NCBI GenBank assembly: GCA_905221085.1
Contig: CAJNBT010000003.1
Span: forward strand, 96,976-160,975
Source of the DNA: a bacterium
GTDB lineage: Bacteria; Bacillota; Bacilli; Lactobacillales; Streptococcaceae
Direction: 5' to 3'
DNA length: 64,000 nucleotides
Notes under the pieces: generated by a model
The model's input: the letters and a program-made list of their open reading frames with translations, nothing else
The model's database searches: none
Told to the model about the DNA's origin: nothing
Shown here: positions 46,127-55,476 of the stretch, piece by piece
How positions within the stretch are numbered: position 1 is the stretch's first letter
Layout: each line of letters begins with the position of its first letter
Program-made: the position numbers and the translations under genes

Positions 46127-47989
46127 TTAGCTATTACAAAAATTTTGTACATACCTTTCCACTTCTTTTTCCATAGATTGAATCTCACCAATATCCCATC
46201 TATTTTTTTTAGAAGTTATCTTTGCCATCATCTGTAATTTTAAACTCTGACGATGGAATATCCCTTCTCTTTCCCATTGTTCTAATTTAGCCTCTGGATA
46301 GGAGTTGCCAAATCTGGAGTTCTGACTATCGGTAATAATACAAAGGTTGCCAAAGGAATGTAAAAACTCATCAGGTAATTGGCTCTCTCCATCATGTCCA
46401 TTTGGATTCTGAGGATACCAATGCTCTATGGAGCGACGATAAGCAAATTTAAAATCTCCAAACTCAATATCGTAATCTTTCTTCAATTCTTCACGATTTT
46501 TCCATAAAACATAATCTACAAAGTTAAAAGCGTAAACAGGAATTGCACCATATTTTTTGATACTTTTATCTTCGATAAACAATCTTTCCTCAGCATATCT
46601 CACTGCCATTTTTTCCAGAAAATCCTTAAAGAGACTAGCAAATTCTGTTTGATTTAACTCTTCAATATGGTTAAACAAGAATTGCAAGATTTCATATAAC
46701 CAACGACTATCACGATTGGCAGTAAAGGTCACAGCAAACATGGATTGGAGGAGGATAATGTTTTTGTTTAAATTGTCAAAAGTATTGTTTTGATAATTAA
46801 TTCGAACATATTTACATCCTCTATTTTCATTTCGTTTATATGTCTCATACTGACCTCGTTTGATTTGCCATTCGGTTTCATTTTCTAATTGGACATTTTT
46901 TACGATAAACGTATCAAATATATGCTTCATAGTCAGAAGTAGTTGCCCAAATTGTTGGACCCATTCTCTATCTCGTCGTTCAATTTCAAAAATTTTCAAT
47001 AATTTTTTATCATCAAATGTAGTTTCATCATTTCCTTCCATGATGAAAAAAACTTGAAGTAAAAATGTTGGAAAATCAATTACAGTCGTATAATTTGAAA
47101 TATCTGCTCCATTATTTACTAAGCTACTACTTTCATATTTTGTCTGAGTAATTGCATCTAGTAAACTTCGTTGCTCAATTTTTTTTACTCTTATTTTCTC
47201 AAATACACTTTCCAATTTGAAGTTAGTAGATTCTTTACCAAAAATTTTCTCCCCCTCTTCATCAGTATTGTCTGGTCTACTTCGGATTTGAAAAGTTTTT
47301 ATTACCGGCTTATCAAACTCTGCACAGGCATCCCAAATTCTTGCAAACTTTTGCGCCATTTCTTGATCTGTACCGAACTTAGCCATCATTTTCGCCTTAA
47401 GAATCTCATGAGCCTCTAGTTGTTCTCCTCGAGAATTGAAACGTTCGAAATAAAGATTCAAATCTAAATCTTCAGGAAGTATACTCCGAAAAATGATGAC
47501 ATTATCAAAAAGATAATCAACAAAAGACTGAGGATCAAGACGGCGCTCCTCTAGCACTTTTTTCAATGCATCTTTAGCATGTCCGTAACCTCTAGTCAGC
47601 TCATTTTCATCGCCCTCTACAATTTTTTTCTTGGCAAATAAATCTTGAATATTCTTATTTGATTTCTTCCGAGCTGGGAAGGTAAGATTGACAGCTTTCA
47701 ATCTATCAAAACCAAACTCATGCTTCAAAGCTAAGGCAATCAAATTAAGGGCTGTTGTTCGTTGTTGCCCATCTATGATTTTGAAAATATCATTCTCTTT
47801 ATTAACGACTAATGTTCCAATATAATAATTGTCTCTATCTCTATTTTCTTGAAAAGCATCTGCTACGTCGTTCAATAACTGTTCAATTTCATTATAAGTC
47901 CAAGCAAAATTTCTCTGATAAAGAGGAATAGCATAGGTATCTTCATTTAACAAACGATTAACTGATAAGCTTATATGTGTTTCTACCAT
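46127..47989 (-). CDS. DUF262-DUF1524 protein (GmrSD-like nuclease/NTPase)
   Basis: A 620-residue protein. The DUF262 (ParB-like NTPase) domain is at about residues 8-240, with IPLYQRNFAW (21-30), IIDGQQRTTAL (71-81) and FNSRGEQLEAHEILKAKM. A long helical middle follows. The DUF1524 His-Me-finger nuclease domain is at about 515-590, with SIEHWYPQNPNG (His523) and FGNLCIITDSQNSRFGNSYPEAK. This architecture is that of GmrSD and SspE, which cut modified phage DNA. It overlaps its upstream partner by seven bases and has no methylase neighbour. DNA around it looks more AT-rich than pepS or polC. Confidence 0.85.
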   Translation of the reverse strand: MVETHISLSVNRLLNEDTYAIPLYQRNFAWTYNEIEQLLNDVADAFQENRDRDNYYIGTLVVNKENDIFKIIDGQQRTTALNLIALALKHEFGFDRLKAVNLTFPARKKSNKNIQDLFAKKKIVEGDENELTRGYGHAKDALKKVLEERRLDPQSFVDYLFDNVIIFRSILPEDLDLNLYFERFNSRGEQLEAHEILKAKMMAKFGTDQEMAQKFARIWDACAEFDKPVIKTFQIRSRPDNTDEEGEKIFGKESTNFKLESVFEKIRVKKIEQRSLLDAITQTKYESSSLVNNGADISNYTTVIDFPTFLLQVFFIMEGNDETTFDDKKLLKIFEIERRDREWVQQFGQLLLTMKHIFDTFIVKNVQLENETEWQIKRGQYETYKRNENRGCKYVRINYQNNTFDNLNKNIILLQSMFAVTFTANRDSRWLYEILQFLFNHIEELNQTEFASLFKDFLEKMAVRYAEERLFIEDKSIKKYGAIPVYAFNFVDYVLWKNREELKKDYDIEFGDFKFAYRRSIEHWYPQNPNGHDGESQLPDEFLHSFGNLCIITDSQNSRFGNSYPEAKLEQWEREGIFHRQSLKLQMMAKITSKKNRWDIGEIQSMEKEVERYVQNFCNS

Positions 47990-49305
47990 TTATCTTTTTC
48001 CTCTTCTATAATCTTGTCCACAGTATAATTTTCAAATAACTCTCTATCTATCTTGATCATAAAATCATTCGGAGTGACAGCATGGGATAAAAGTTGAAAT
48101 AGCTTTTGAACCTCTTTTTGTCTAAACCTTCCACCAGCAGCATAGTTCCCAACCGTCGCATCATATATGGCTTTAGATTTAACTCGAGGGTAGTAAGACC
48201 AAATAAACAAGGTCTCTACTATCTCCTTTGATAGCTCATCTTTTCCAAATCTATCTGCGAAAAGCGAGCAAATATTTAGGAATATATTGTGACATTTGAG
48301 ATAGCGTCCTTTTGAGCTATTGTAAATGTTCAACATACCTTTTGGGTAAGCGACATTTTTTTCTTCCCCTTCAGGTTCATCAGAAAATCCTAACTCTGCA
48401 TTTAAAAAATCTTTATGTTCTTTAATAGTTTCATGAGCAGATTCAATATACTCAAAAAATTTACTTCCATCAATGATTGGCATAGTAATGGACATGGGGA
48501 GATTTTCAATATGACGATACAATTCTAGATATGGAAAATTCTGATTCAAATCAACGCCTTTAAAATCGTCAATAAAATCCTCTGTAAAACGGAGATAAGA
48601 ACCATAACGCTTGTTTGTCAATCCTGTCTCTCCTCGCGACCAACGTCTCATACGAAAAAGATGTTTATCAAATAACTCTTTGAGACTTAAATCTTTATAC
48701 TCTACAAATTGCTCCCACTTTTCCACAATTCTTTCATCTTCGGAATCTTGCTTGCGAAGATGATAGGCTTTGAGCAAATCATGAGGTTCTAAAGATTTTC
48801 CACGATTATTCTGAGAATCAAATAGCTGAAAGGCCTCTGATAATCGTTCCTGTGGCATAGTAATCACGGAGACAGAACAGTTTTCCAATAAAAAGTTGCA
48901 AATATCTTTTGCCTCATTTTCGCCAACCAATTGAGTCAAATTTTCCCACTCATTATAATTTTCACTCGCATGATAGCAAGATAGCTCTCCAAATACAGCA
49001 CTACTCAGCAGTTGCTTAGCACCCTTATAATTCTCTAAATCATCTAATAAATGAAGAAACAAGGAAATAGAAATTAGCCGTTGCTGTCCATCGACAATAT
49101 CTAAGTATCTATCATTTCCATCATTTTCATGCAAGATAACGGAACCAAACTGATATTCCTTTTTCCCCATAGCATCTCGTAAATCATAAAAAAGATTACG
49201 AATATGTTTTCTGTTCCATTTATATGGTCTTTGATAAGAAGGAATTCGCAAATTCCCTTCTTTCAATAGTTCTCCAACCTTTTTAGAAGTAAATTGAATA
49301 GTCAT
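47983..49305 (-). CDS. DUF262-only partner protein
   Basis: A 440-residue protein with a complete DUF262 domain (IPSYQRPYKW at 21-30, DIVDGQQRLISI at 69-80, FDSQNNRGKSLEPHDLLKAY) but no DUF1524 motif. The C-terminal half is helical and unfamiliar. The IPxYQR motif lies at the same residue numbers as in the downstream protein, so the two look like diverged paralogues. It may be a regulatory or sensor subunit. It starts seven bases after the WYL gene and overlaps the nuclease gene. Confidence 0.82.
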   Translation of the reverse strand: MTIQFTSKKVGELLKEGNLRIPSYQRPYKWNRKHIRNLFYDLRDAMGKKEYQFGSVILHENDGNDRYLDIVDGQQRLISISLFLHLLDDLENYKGAKQLLSSAVFGELSCYHASENYNEWENLTQLVGENEAKDICNFLLENCSVSVITMPQERLSEAFQLFDSQNNRGKSLEPHDLLKAYHLRKQDSEDERIVEKWEQFVEYKDLSLKELFDKHLFRMRRWSRGETGLTNKRYGSYLRFTEDFIDDFKGVDLNQNFPYLELYRHIENLPMSITMPIIDGSKFFEYIESAHETIKEHKDFLNAELGFSDEPEGEEKNVAYPKGMLNIYNSSKGRYLKCHNIFLNICSLFADRFGKDELSKEIVETLFIWSYYPRVKSKAIYDATVGNYAAGGRFRQKEVQKLFQLLSHAVTPNDFMIKIDRELFENYTVDKIIEEEKDKW

Positions 49306-49312
49306 TTTATCC

Positions 49313-50263
49313 TCATCTATATTTATCTATCATTTCTTGAACTGTTTGCTTCATATCCTCTACTAAAATCCGAGGAGACAAAACAGTAACTGCTTCCCCT
49401 TGTCCCAGCAACCAGCGTTTAAGCCCTGGTGTATGCTGACTTTCAAACTGAAAATGAGTCCAGTCACCATTTTTCCCAACTATTTTTGCACTTGGGAATT
49501 GATCCATCACAAGCGTCGGATCGTACAAATACTCGATTTCAATACTGATTTTCTTCCCGATAAAAGCATCCACTCTCTCGTTACGAATGTCGCCATCTCT
49601 AAATTTATCTCGATAAGAAATAGAGGGTTTCTCTATACCACTAAAAGACCATGACTGGATACGGTCTACTCTTAAAGTAATATAAGTAGCATGTTTCAAC
49701 TGGTAAACAACCAGATAGAAATAATGACTATCATAGTAAAGAGAGACTGGCAAAACAGTCTGCCTCTTAGAAGATTCAGAATAAGGTTTTTGATAGATAA
49801 TGTCTAGAACCTGTTCATGTAAAATAGCTTCTGATAAATTCCAAATTTTCTCTATTCTATTTTGTTGATCCGTTAAGGGAGCATAGTTCAGCTTTTCGCT
49901 GCCAATGATCTGCTCAATTTCTTTCTGGTCAGCACGGGGAACTAAGACCAGTAAATTATTTAGTAAGCTAGCAATTTCTGGTCTGTTCAGTGCTCGATTT
50001 TCCAATAAAATCTTTGAAATAACGAGAATATCCTTTTTATTAAAAACTGACTTACTTGCTAAACAATACTTATTCGTCTTACGATTATAAAGCAAATCTC
50101 CACTATAACTGGTGTTACTAGATAAAATATCACGGAGTAGCGAAAAATCTCTCTGTATCGTCTTTTCGCTAACCTCAAATTCCTGAGCCAGTTGCTTTTT
50201 TCCTAGTGAAGTACCTAACTGTAATCGTAAAAAGATTGTTAGTAGTCTTTCTTGATCATTCAT
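49313..50263 (-). CDS. HTH-WYL transcriptional regulator of the DUF262 cassette
   Basis: A protein of 316 residues from ATG 50263 (MNDQERLLTIFLRLQLG). A winged helix (about 1-70, with LGKKQLAQEFEVSEKTIQRDFSLLRDIL) is followed by a WYL domain (about 140-220, with QTVLPVSLYYDSHYFYLVVYQ and ITLRVDRIQ) and a WCX dimerisation end. WYL regulators of the CapW/BrxR type control phage-defence operons and respond to nucleotides. TTG two codons earlier is a possible but weaker start. Confidence 0.87.
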   Translation of the reverse strand: MNDQERLLTIFLRLQLGTSLGKKQLAQEFEVSEKTIQRDFSLLRDILSSNTSYSGDLLYNRKTNKYCLASKSVFNKKDILVISKILLENRALNRPEIASLLNNLLVLVPRADQKEIEQIIGSEKLNYAPLTDQQNRIEKIWNLSEAILHEQVLDIIYQKPYSESSKRQTVLPVSLYYDSHYFYLVVYQLKHATYITLRVDRIQSWSFSGIEKPSISYRDKFRDGDIRNERVDAFIGKKISIEIEYLYDPTLVMDQFPSAKIVGKNGDWTHFQFESQHTPGLKRWLLGQGEAVTVLSPRILVEDMKQTVQEMIDKYR

Positions 50264-50280
50264 TTGCAATTTCCTTCTAC

Positions 50281-50298
50281 ATATTATTCAAACAATAT
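50281..50298. promoter_or_regulatory. Promoter region and possible operator of the WYL cassette
   Basis: The inverted repeat ATATT-N8-AATAT lies 18 bases before the WYL start. Upstream on the minus strand TTGAAT and TATAGA are 18 bases apart and could be the promoter. A WYL dimer often binds such repeats in its own promoter. Confidence 0.35.
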
Positions 50299-50372
50299 TA
50301 TTTCTAGTACATTATTATCACTTCTATAGTCTAACTAGCACTTTATATTCAAAACGATTAAAGCAAAATAAA

Positions 50373-50894
50373 CTAGCCCTTAGGTGATTTCAACTGTACC
50401 ACTATGCCAGATTCGAAGAACTCAACTACGGATTCATCCATATTTTTTAAGTCTTCGGGTAAGCAGTCTGAATATACAATGAAGAGTCTGCCTCTTTTCT
50501 TATTCTCTTTGAATTGCTGCATCCAGTATTCCTGTACCCTTTGATCAGCCTCTCCCAAAAGTTGAACTCCCTCCAGAAAAATCAAGTCATACTCTGTATA
50601 CTCCATTTGCAGCTTTATCCATTGACTATGTTTAGAAAAAATCAAATTATCGCTCACTCGATAATATCCAAGTGATGCTATTGGAGTCGCAGGTTTTATT
50701 TTAGTTAACGTATAAAACAAATGCCATCTGTCAGTCTCTGAAATACCGCAAATGTAAATACATTGAGAATCTTCTTTTAAGTCTATTTGTGGGAATCCGA
50801 TCCAATCACTCCCATCATCTTTCAAGCCTTTTTCAAAATTGTAAATTTGCTCTTCAATTGACACGTTAGAATTTAAAATTCCTTGATCCGCCAT
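50373..50894 (-). CDS. DnaA-like degenerate AAA+ protein next to polC
   Basis: A 173-residue protein that I match by eye to the AAA+ core of DnaA. YICGISETDRWHLFYTL sits where DnaA has GGTGLGKTHLL (P-loop residues lost). YDLIFLEGVQLLGEADQRVQEYW corresponds to VDLLLIDDIQFLA (Walker B DD replaced by EG). LFIVYSDCLPEDL corresponds to the sensor-1 LTSDRPPKEL, and the end VVQLKSP to GLVVDIEPP. DnaA's N-terminal and DNA-binding domains are absent. It has an extended -10 promoter (TGTTATAAT) and sits downstream of polC on the same strand. A regulatory, Hda-like role is a guess. Confidence 0.6.
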   Translation of the reverse strand: MADQGILNSNVSIEEQIYNFEKGLKDDGSDWIGFPQIDLKEDSQCIYICGISETDRWHLFYTLTKIKPATPIASLGYYRVSDNLIFSKHSQWIKLQMEYTEYDLIFLEGVQLLGEADQRVQEYWMQQFKENKKRGRLFIVYSDCLPEDLKNMDESVVEFFESGIVVQLKSPKG

Positions 50895-50938
50895 ATTATA
50901 CTCTCTTTTCTATTATTTTTAAGAGAATTATAACAAAT

Positions 50939-50963
50939 CAAGTGGACATATTTTGTCCACTTG
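50939..50963. terminator. Palindrome between polC and the DnaA-like gene
   Basis: CAAGTGGACA, five bases, TGTCCACTTG form a perfect stem of ten pairs, 19 bases after the polC stop. The T-tract is poor, and the -10 box of the DnaA-like gene starts nine bases beyond it, so it could be an operator as well as a terminator. Confidence 0.6.
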
Positions 50964-50981
50964 TTCAAAATAAGCAATTTT

Positions 50982-53900
50982 TTAAAACAACTCATCAAAC
51001 AAACTCAACTGGTTATCCTCTGGCATATTGCCGAGAATGCCCATTTCATCCATCTTTTCAACCAAGGTTGATGAGAGTCCACCACGCTTGCGTAGTTCTG
51101 TTTTAGAGAGAAATTCTCCCTCTTCTCGCGCTCGCACCAATTGCTTGGCAACGTTCTCTCCCAGACCATCCATTGCTACAAATGGCGGAATGAGGGTATT
51201 CCCATCGATGAGGAACTCTGTCGCCTGACTACGGTAGAGATCGAGTTTTCCAAACTTGAAACCACGCTCCCACATCTCATTAACAATCTCAAGAGTTGTA
51301 TAGAGATCAATTTCCACATTAGAGGCTTCATTGTTCTTCCGTTTTTCAGAGATTTCTTCCAATCTGCGCTTGATAGCATCCAAGCCTGCACCCATAGTCT
51401 TGATATCAAAAGCCTTAGCGCGGATTGAGAAGTAAGCACAGTAATAATAAATAGGATGGTGAACCTTGAAGTAAGCTACACGCAAGGCCATCATAACGTA
51501 GGCTGCCGCATGGGCTTTGGGGAACATATACTTAATTTTCCCACAGGACTCGATATACCACTCTGGTACCTTATTGGCCTTCATGGCTTCGATGTAGCCA
51601 TTTCGCTCCTCTTCGGAAATCTTGAGCCACAAGCCCTTACGCACCCGTTCCATGATGGTAAAGGCCATCTTAGGTTCGAGACCAGCATGCATGAGATAAA
51701 CCATGATGTCGTCCCGACAACCGATAACAGTTGATAGGTCCGCAATTCCTTGCTTGATCAAATCTTGGGCATTTCCCAACCAGACATCGGTACCATGGGA
51801 TAGACCTGAGAGCTGAAGCAACTCCGCAAAAGTCGTCGGATGAGTTTCATCAACCATTCCTCGAACAAAGTTGGTTCCAAATTCTGGAATCCCCAGCATG
51901 CCCGTCGGAGTTCCGATTTGCTCAGGCTTCACTCCTAAGATATCTGTGCCTGAGAAGAGGGCCATGACACCAGGATCGTCCATCGGGATATCATTTGGAT
52001 CAATGCCTGACAAGTCTTGGAGCTTGCGAATCATGGTCGGATCATCATGTCCTAGAACATCGAGCTTGAGGACATTCTCATCGATATCGTGGAAGTTAAA
52101 GTGAGTGGTCTGCCATTCAGCCGTCACGTCATCTGCTGGATACTGGACAGGCGTAAAGTCGTAAACATCCATGTAGTTAGGAATAACAACGATCCCCCCG
52201 GGGTGTTGTCCTGTCGTTCGTTTGACACCAGCAGCTCCCTGGGCTAGACGTTCCACCTCTGCATCACGATAAAACTTGCCATAATCTCGCTCGTAGCCCT
52301 TTACAAATCCATAGGCAGTCTTGGCAGCCACCGTACCAACCGTTCCCGCACGGAAGGCATATTCTTCACCAAAGATATCACGCACATCCAAATGGGCGCT
52401 AGGTTGATCTTCTCCCGAGAAGTTCAAGTCAATATCGGGAACCTTATCTCCATCAAAACCAAGGAAGGTCTCAAACGGAATATCCTGTCCGTTTTTGCTG
52501 AGTTTGTGACCACACTTTGGGCAGTCCTTATTAGGCATATCAAAACCTGAACCGTAAGAACCATCGGTGATAAATTCGCTGTACTGACACTGACCACAGA
52601 CATAGTGAGGAGAGAGAGGATTGACCTCTGTAATCCCAATCATGGTCGCAACGAAACTAGATCCGACAGACCCACGAGAACCAACCAAATAACCCCGTTC
52701 ATTAGAACGTTGTACCAGCATCTGCGATGCCAGATAAATCACAGCAAATCCATTCCCCAAAATGGAAGTCAATTCTTTTTCAATCCGCAAATCAACAATA
52801 TCTGGCAACGGATTTCCATAAATCTCAAAAGCTTTCTTATAGGTCAGCTCAGCAACTGTTTCTTCAGCCTTGTCGATGAAAGGAGTGTACAAGTCACCCT
52901 TAACAACCTCAACGGGTTCAAAGATTTCTGCCAAGGCATTGGTGTTATCAATAACTAGTTTCCGAGCTAATTCCTCGCCCAAGAAGGCAAATTCATCCAA
53001 CATCTCATTAGTTGTTCTAAAATGAGCTTTTGGAAGAGGAGCAGGTTGAGCATGTTCCCCATGACCGATAGTTCGGTTAATCATAGTCCCCTGTCCCAAA
53101 CTACGGACGATAATTTCACGGTAAATCTCTTCTTCAGGTTCGATATAGTGAACATTTCCGGTAGCCAGAACTGGCTTACCAAGACGGTCTCCAACTTCTA
53201 TCAAACTCTTGATAATGGTCTGGAGTTCTTCCATATCCTTGACCTGCTCCTTGGCAATCAAGGGAGCATAAATAGCTGGGGGCATGACCTCGATAAAGTC
53301 ATAATACTTGGCCACCTCAACCGCCGCATCCACGCCCTGGGAAACGACTGCATCAAAAACTTCACCTTCTGAACAGGCTGAACCTAAAACCAAGCCCTCC
53401 CGATGGGCATCTAGAACCGTTCTCGGAATCCGTGGCACCCCTTCAAAATACTTGGTATTAGACAAGGAAACCAGCTTAAAGATATTTTTTAGCCCTACTT
53501 GATTCTTGACATAAATGGTCGCATGCTTAATCCGAGCTTTTTTATAAGAATCTGGGCTAATCAAATCAATGTTGAGTCTAGCTAGATCGGTCACACCATG
53601 TTTTTCTGCTACTTCTTTGATAAAAATAAAGAGCAGACGACCAGTAGCTTCCGCATCGTAGTTGGCCATGTGGTGATGTTCCAAAGCCACACCAAAACGC
53701 TTAGTTAAAGGCCCCAAACCATGACGTTTATACTCAGGATAGAGATTTCTAGCAAACTCCAGCGTATCAATAACTGGCTGGCTAATCTTAGGCAGACCAT
53801 GACGCTCATAGTTGGCATTCATAAAGCCAACGTCAAAGGTCGCATTGTGGGCGACTAGGACAGTATCCTGGCAAAATTCTTGGAATTCTTGCAAAACTTG

Positions 53901-55373
53901 TTCCAGTGGTTTGGCATTTTTGACATGATCATCTGTAATTCCAGTCAACTCAGTAGTAAAAGCTGACAAGGGATGCCCAGGATTGATAAATTCATCAAAT
54001 TCAGCAATAACATTCCCCTTGTACATCTTAGAGGCAGCAACCTGAATCAAGTCATTATAGATGGCTGATAGACCCGTCGTTTCCACATCAAAGACCACGT
54101 AGGTCGCTTCCGACAAGTCCATCTCCACTTCGTTATAGACGATAGGGACACGGTCCTCCACGATATTGGCTTCCATACCATAGATCAGCTGGATTCCCGC
54201 TTTCTTAGCCGCCTTATAGCCATGTGGGAAAGACTGGACATTCCCATGGTCCGTGATGGCAACCGCCTTGTGTCCCCACTTAGCAGCTGTCGCAACGATT
54301 TCTTCTACCTCGGGTAGGGCATCCATGGTCGACATATTAGTATGAGCATGAAACTCAACCCGACGCTCACCTTCTGGCATCAAATCCTTCCGCTCATAGT
54401 GAACAACTTCCTGCACATCTTGCACGTTCATAGTCAAATCTCGTGTGAAGTTATTCATCTCCACATTCCCACGCACTCGGAGCCAAGAATTTTTCTTGAT
54501 GAGATCAAATTTCTGAGCCTCTTCCTCGTTCTTAACCCACTTTTGCATAGAAAAACTGGAAGTGTAGTCCGTCATTTTAAAGTTGATCAAAACACGCCCT
54601 GTTCTGGTCACTTTTTGCTCCACATCAAACACAACCCCTTCAAAGACCAGACGATTTTCCTCAGTCGTCACTTCGATCATAGGAGTAATCTCCACCTTGT
54701 CCAGCTTTGGTTTAGCTACAGCTTTTTTCGCTTGAAAATCAAAGGCTGGTTTCTCTTCCGCTGGAGGAGGTGCCATCTGTTCCAGTTGCTCCATAGCACG
54801 AAGCGCTTCCTCATTGGCAGCTTGAACAATCTGCTCATTTTCAGCATGAAAGGCCTCTTCCTGCTCTTGGGTCAGGACATCATTCTTCTCCACTTGACAG
54901 TTAAAAGTTGGAAAGCCAAATTTTTCAAGTTGTTTCGCTAAATTAGGAAGGTGATTTTTCTTAAAGTGTTCCTTATCAATCGCCTCAGAGCCTTCAATAA
55001 AGAGCTGATTGCCCTCCGCACGAACTTTCAAATTTTGATAAAGGGACTTAAAACCTTGACTAGTACATGGCCCTTCAGAGAAAGCCTCCCTATAGTAGGA
55101 CTGTAAGAGCTGATTTGAAAATTCTTGAGACAGAGTCTTGATTTCGAAAACAGCTTTATTGCCTGTCTTAGAAAATTCTTCTCTCAAACCTTTCTTTAAT
55201 TCTAAAAAGATTTCAATAGGTAAAATATTAGAAAATACAAAGTGAAACTCCCATAACTTACTGATTTTATGAACCACAACACCTTCAATATCAGCCTGAG
55301 CTAAAGCAGAATGCTGCCTTATCTCTGACGGTATTCCTAATTGATTCATCAAAATTTCAAAACTATTTGACAT
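50982..55373 (-). CDS. polC: DNA polymerase III alpha subunit, PolC type
   Basis: The 1463-residue replicative polymerase of low-GC Gram-positives. In order: N-terminal domain, OB fold (about 250-330), split PHP domain ([19 protein letters not shown]), inserted DnaQ-like 3'-5' exonuclease ([21 protein letters not shown], then [11 protein letters not shown]), a four-cysteine zinc module (CGQCQYSEF and CPKCGHK), the palm with [11 protein letters not shown], and the C-terminal helix-hairpin-helix plus clamp-binding end (QLSLFDELF). It is intact. Confidence 0.98.
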   Translation of the reverse strand: MSNSFEILMNQLGIPSEIRQHSALAQADIEGVVVHKISKLWEFHFVFSNILPIEIFLELKKGLREEFSKTGNKAVFEIKTLSQEFSNQLLQSYYREAFSEGPCTSQGFKSLYQNLKVRAEGNQLFIEGSEAIDKEHFKKNHLPNLAKQLEKFGFPTFNCQVEKNDVLTQEQEEAFHAENEQIVQAANEEALRAMEQLEQMAPPPAEEKPAFDFQAKKAVAKPKLDKVEITPMIEVTTEENRLVFEGVVFDVEQKVTRTGRVLINFKMTDYTSSFSMQKWVKNEEEAQKFDLIKKNSWLRVRGNVEMNNFTRDLTMNVQDVQEVVHYERKDLMPEGERRVEFHAHTNMSTMDALPEVEEIVATAAKWGHKAVAITDHGNVQSFPHGYKAAKKAGIQLIYGMEANIVEDRVPIVYNEVEMDLSEATYVVFDVETTGLSAIYNDLIQVAASKMYKGNVIAEFDEFINPGHPLSAFTTELTGITDDHVKNAKPLEQVLQEFQEFCQDTVLVAHNATFDVGFMNANYERHGLPKISQPVIDTLEFARNLYPEYKRHGLGPLTKRFGVALEHHHMANYDAEATGRLLFIFIKEVAEKHGVTDLARLNIDLISPDSYKKARIKHATIYVKNQVGLKNIFKLVSLSNTKYFEGVPRIPRTVLDAHREGLVLGSACSEGEVFDAVVSQGVDAAVEVAKYYDFIEVMPPAIYAPLIAKEQVKDMEELQTIIKSLIEVGDRLGKPVLATGNVHYIEPEEEIYREIIVRSLGQGTMINRTIGHGEHAQPAPLPKAHFRTTNEMLDEFAFLGEELARKLVIDNTNALAEIFEPVEVVKGDLYTPFIDKAEETVAELTYKKAFEIYGNPLPDIVDLRIEKELTSILGNGFAVIYLASQMLVQRSNERGYLVGSRGSVGSSFVATMIGITEVNPLSPHYVCGQCQYSEFITDGSYGSGFDMPNKDCPKCGHKLSKNGQDIPFETFLGFDGDKVPDIDLNFSGEDQPSAHLDVRDIFGEEYAFRAGTVGTVAAKTAYGFVKGYERDYGKFYRDAEVERLAQGAAGVKRTTGQHPGGIVVIPNYMDVYDFTPVQYPADDVTAEWQTTHFNFHDIDENVLKLDVLGHDDPTMIRKLQDLSGIDPNDIPMDDPGVMALFSGTDILGVKPEQIGTPTGMLGIPEFGTNFVRGMVDETHPTTFAELLQLSGLSHGTDVWLGNAQDLIKQGIADLSTVIGCRDDIMVYLMHAGLEPKMAFTIMERVRKGLWLKISEEERNGYIEAMKANKVPEWYIESCGKIKYMFPKAHAAAYVMMALRVAYFKVHHPIYYYCAYFSIRAKAFDIKTMGAGLDAIKRRLEEISEKRKNNEASNVEIDLYTTLEIVNEMWERGFKFGKLDLYRSQATEFLIDGNTLIPPFVAMDGLGENVAKQLVRAREEGEFLSKTELRKRGGLSSTLVEKMDEMGILGNMPEDNQLSLFDELF

Positions 55374-55435
55374 TCATTTTCCTCACATTATTCTCCTACT
55401 ATTTTACCATATTTAGAGGTATTTTCTAAAGACAA

Positions 55436-55463
55436 AAGGAAGCCACTAAGTGACTTCCTTCTA
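55436..55463. terminator. Terminator between fusA and polC
   Basis: AAGGAAGCCACT and AGTGACTTCCTT form a stem after the fusA stop, with TTTTGTCTTT on the minus strand. Confidence 0.8.
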
Positions 55464-55476
55464 GAGTGAGGACGGA

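Noticed and set aside
46127-49305. Classical restriction-modification system
   Set aside because: No methyltransferase or specificity subunit is adjacent; the domains are those of modification-dependent (type IV-like) systems.
54342-54941. 199-codon plus-strand open frame inside polC
   Set aside because: It is a shadow of polC on the opposite strand, with no ribosome site or recognisable domain.
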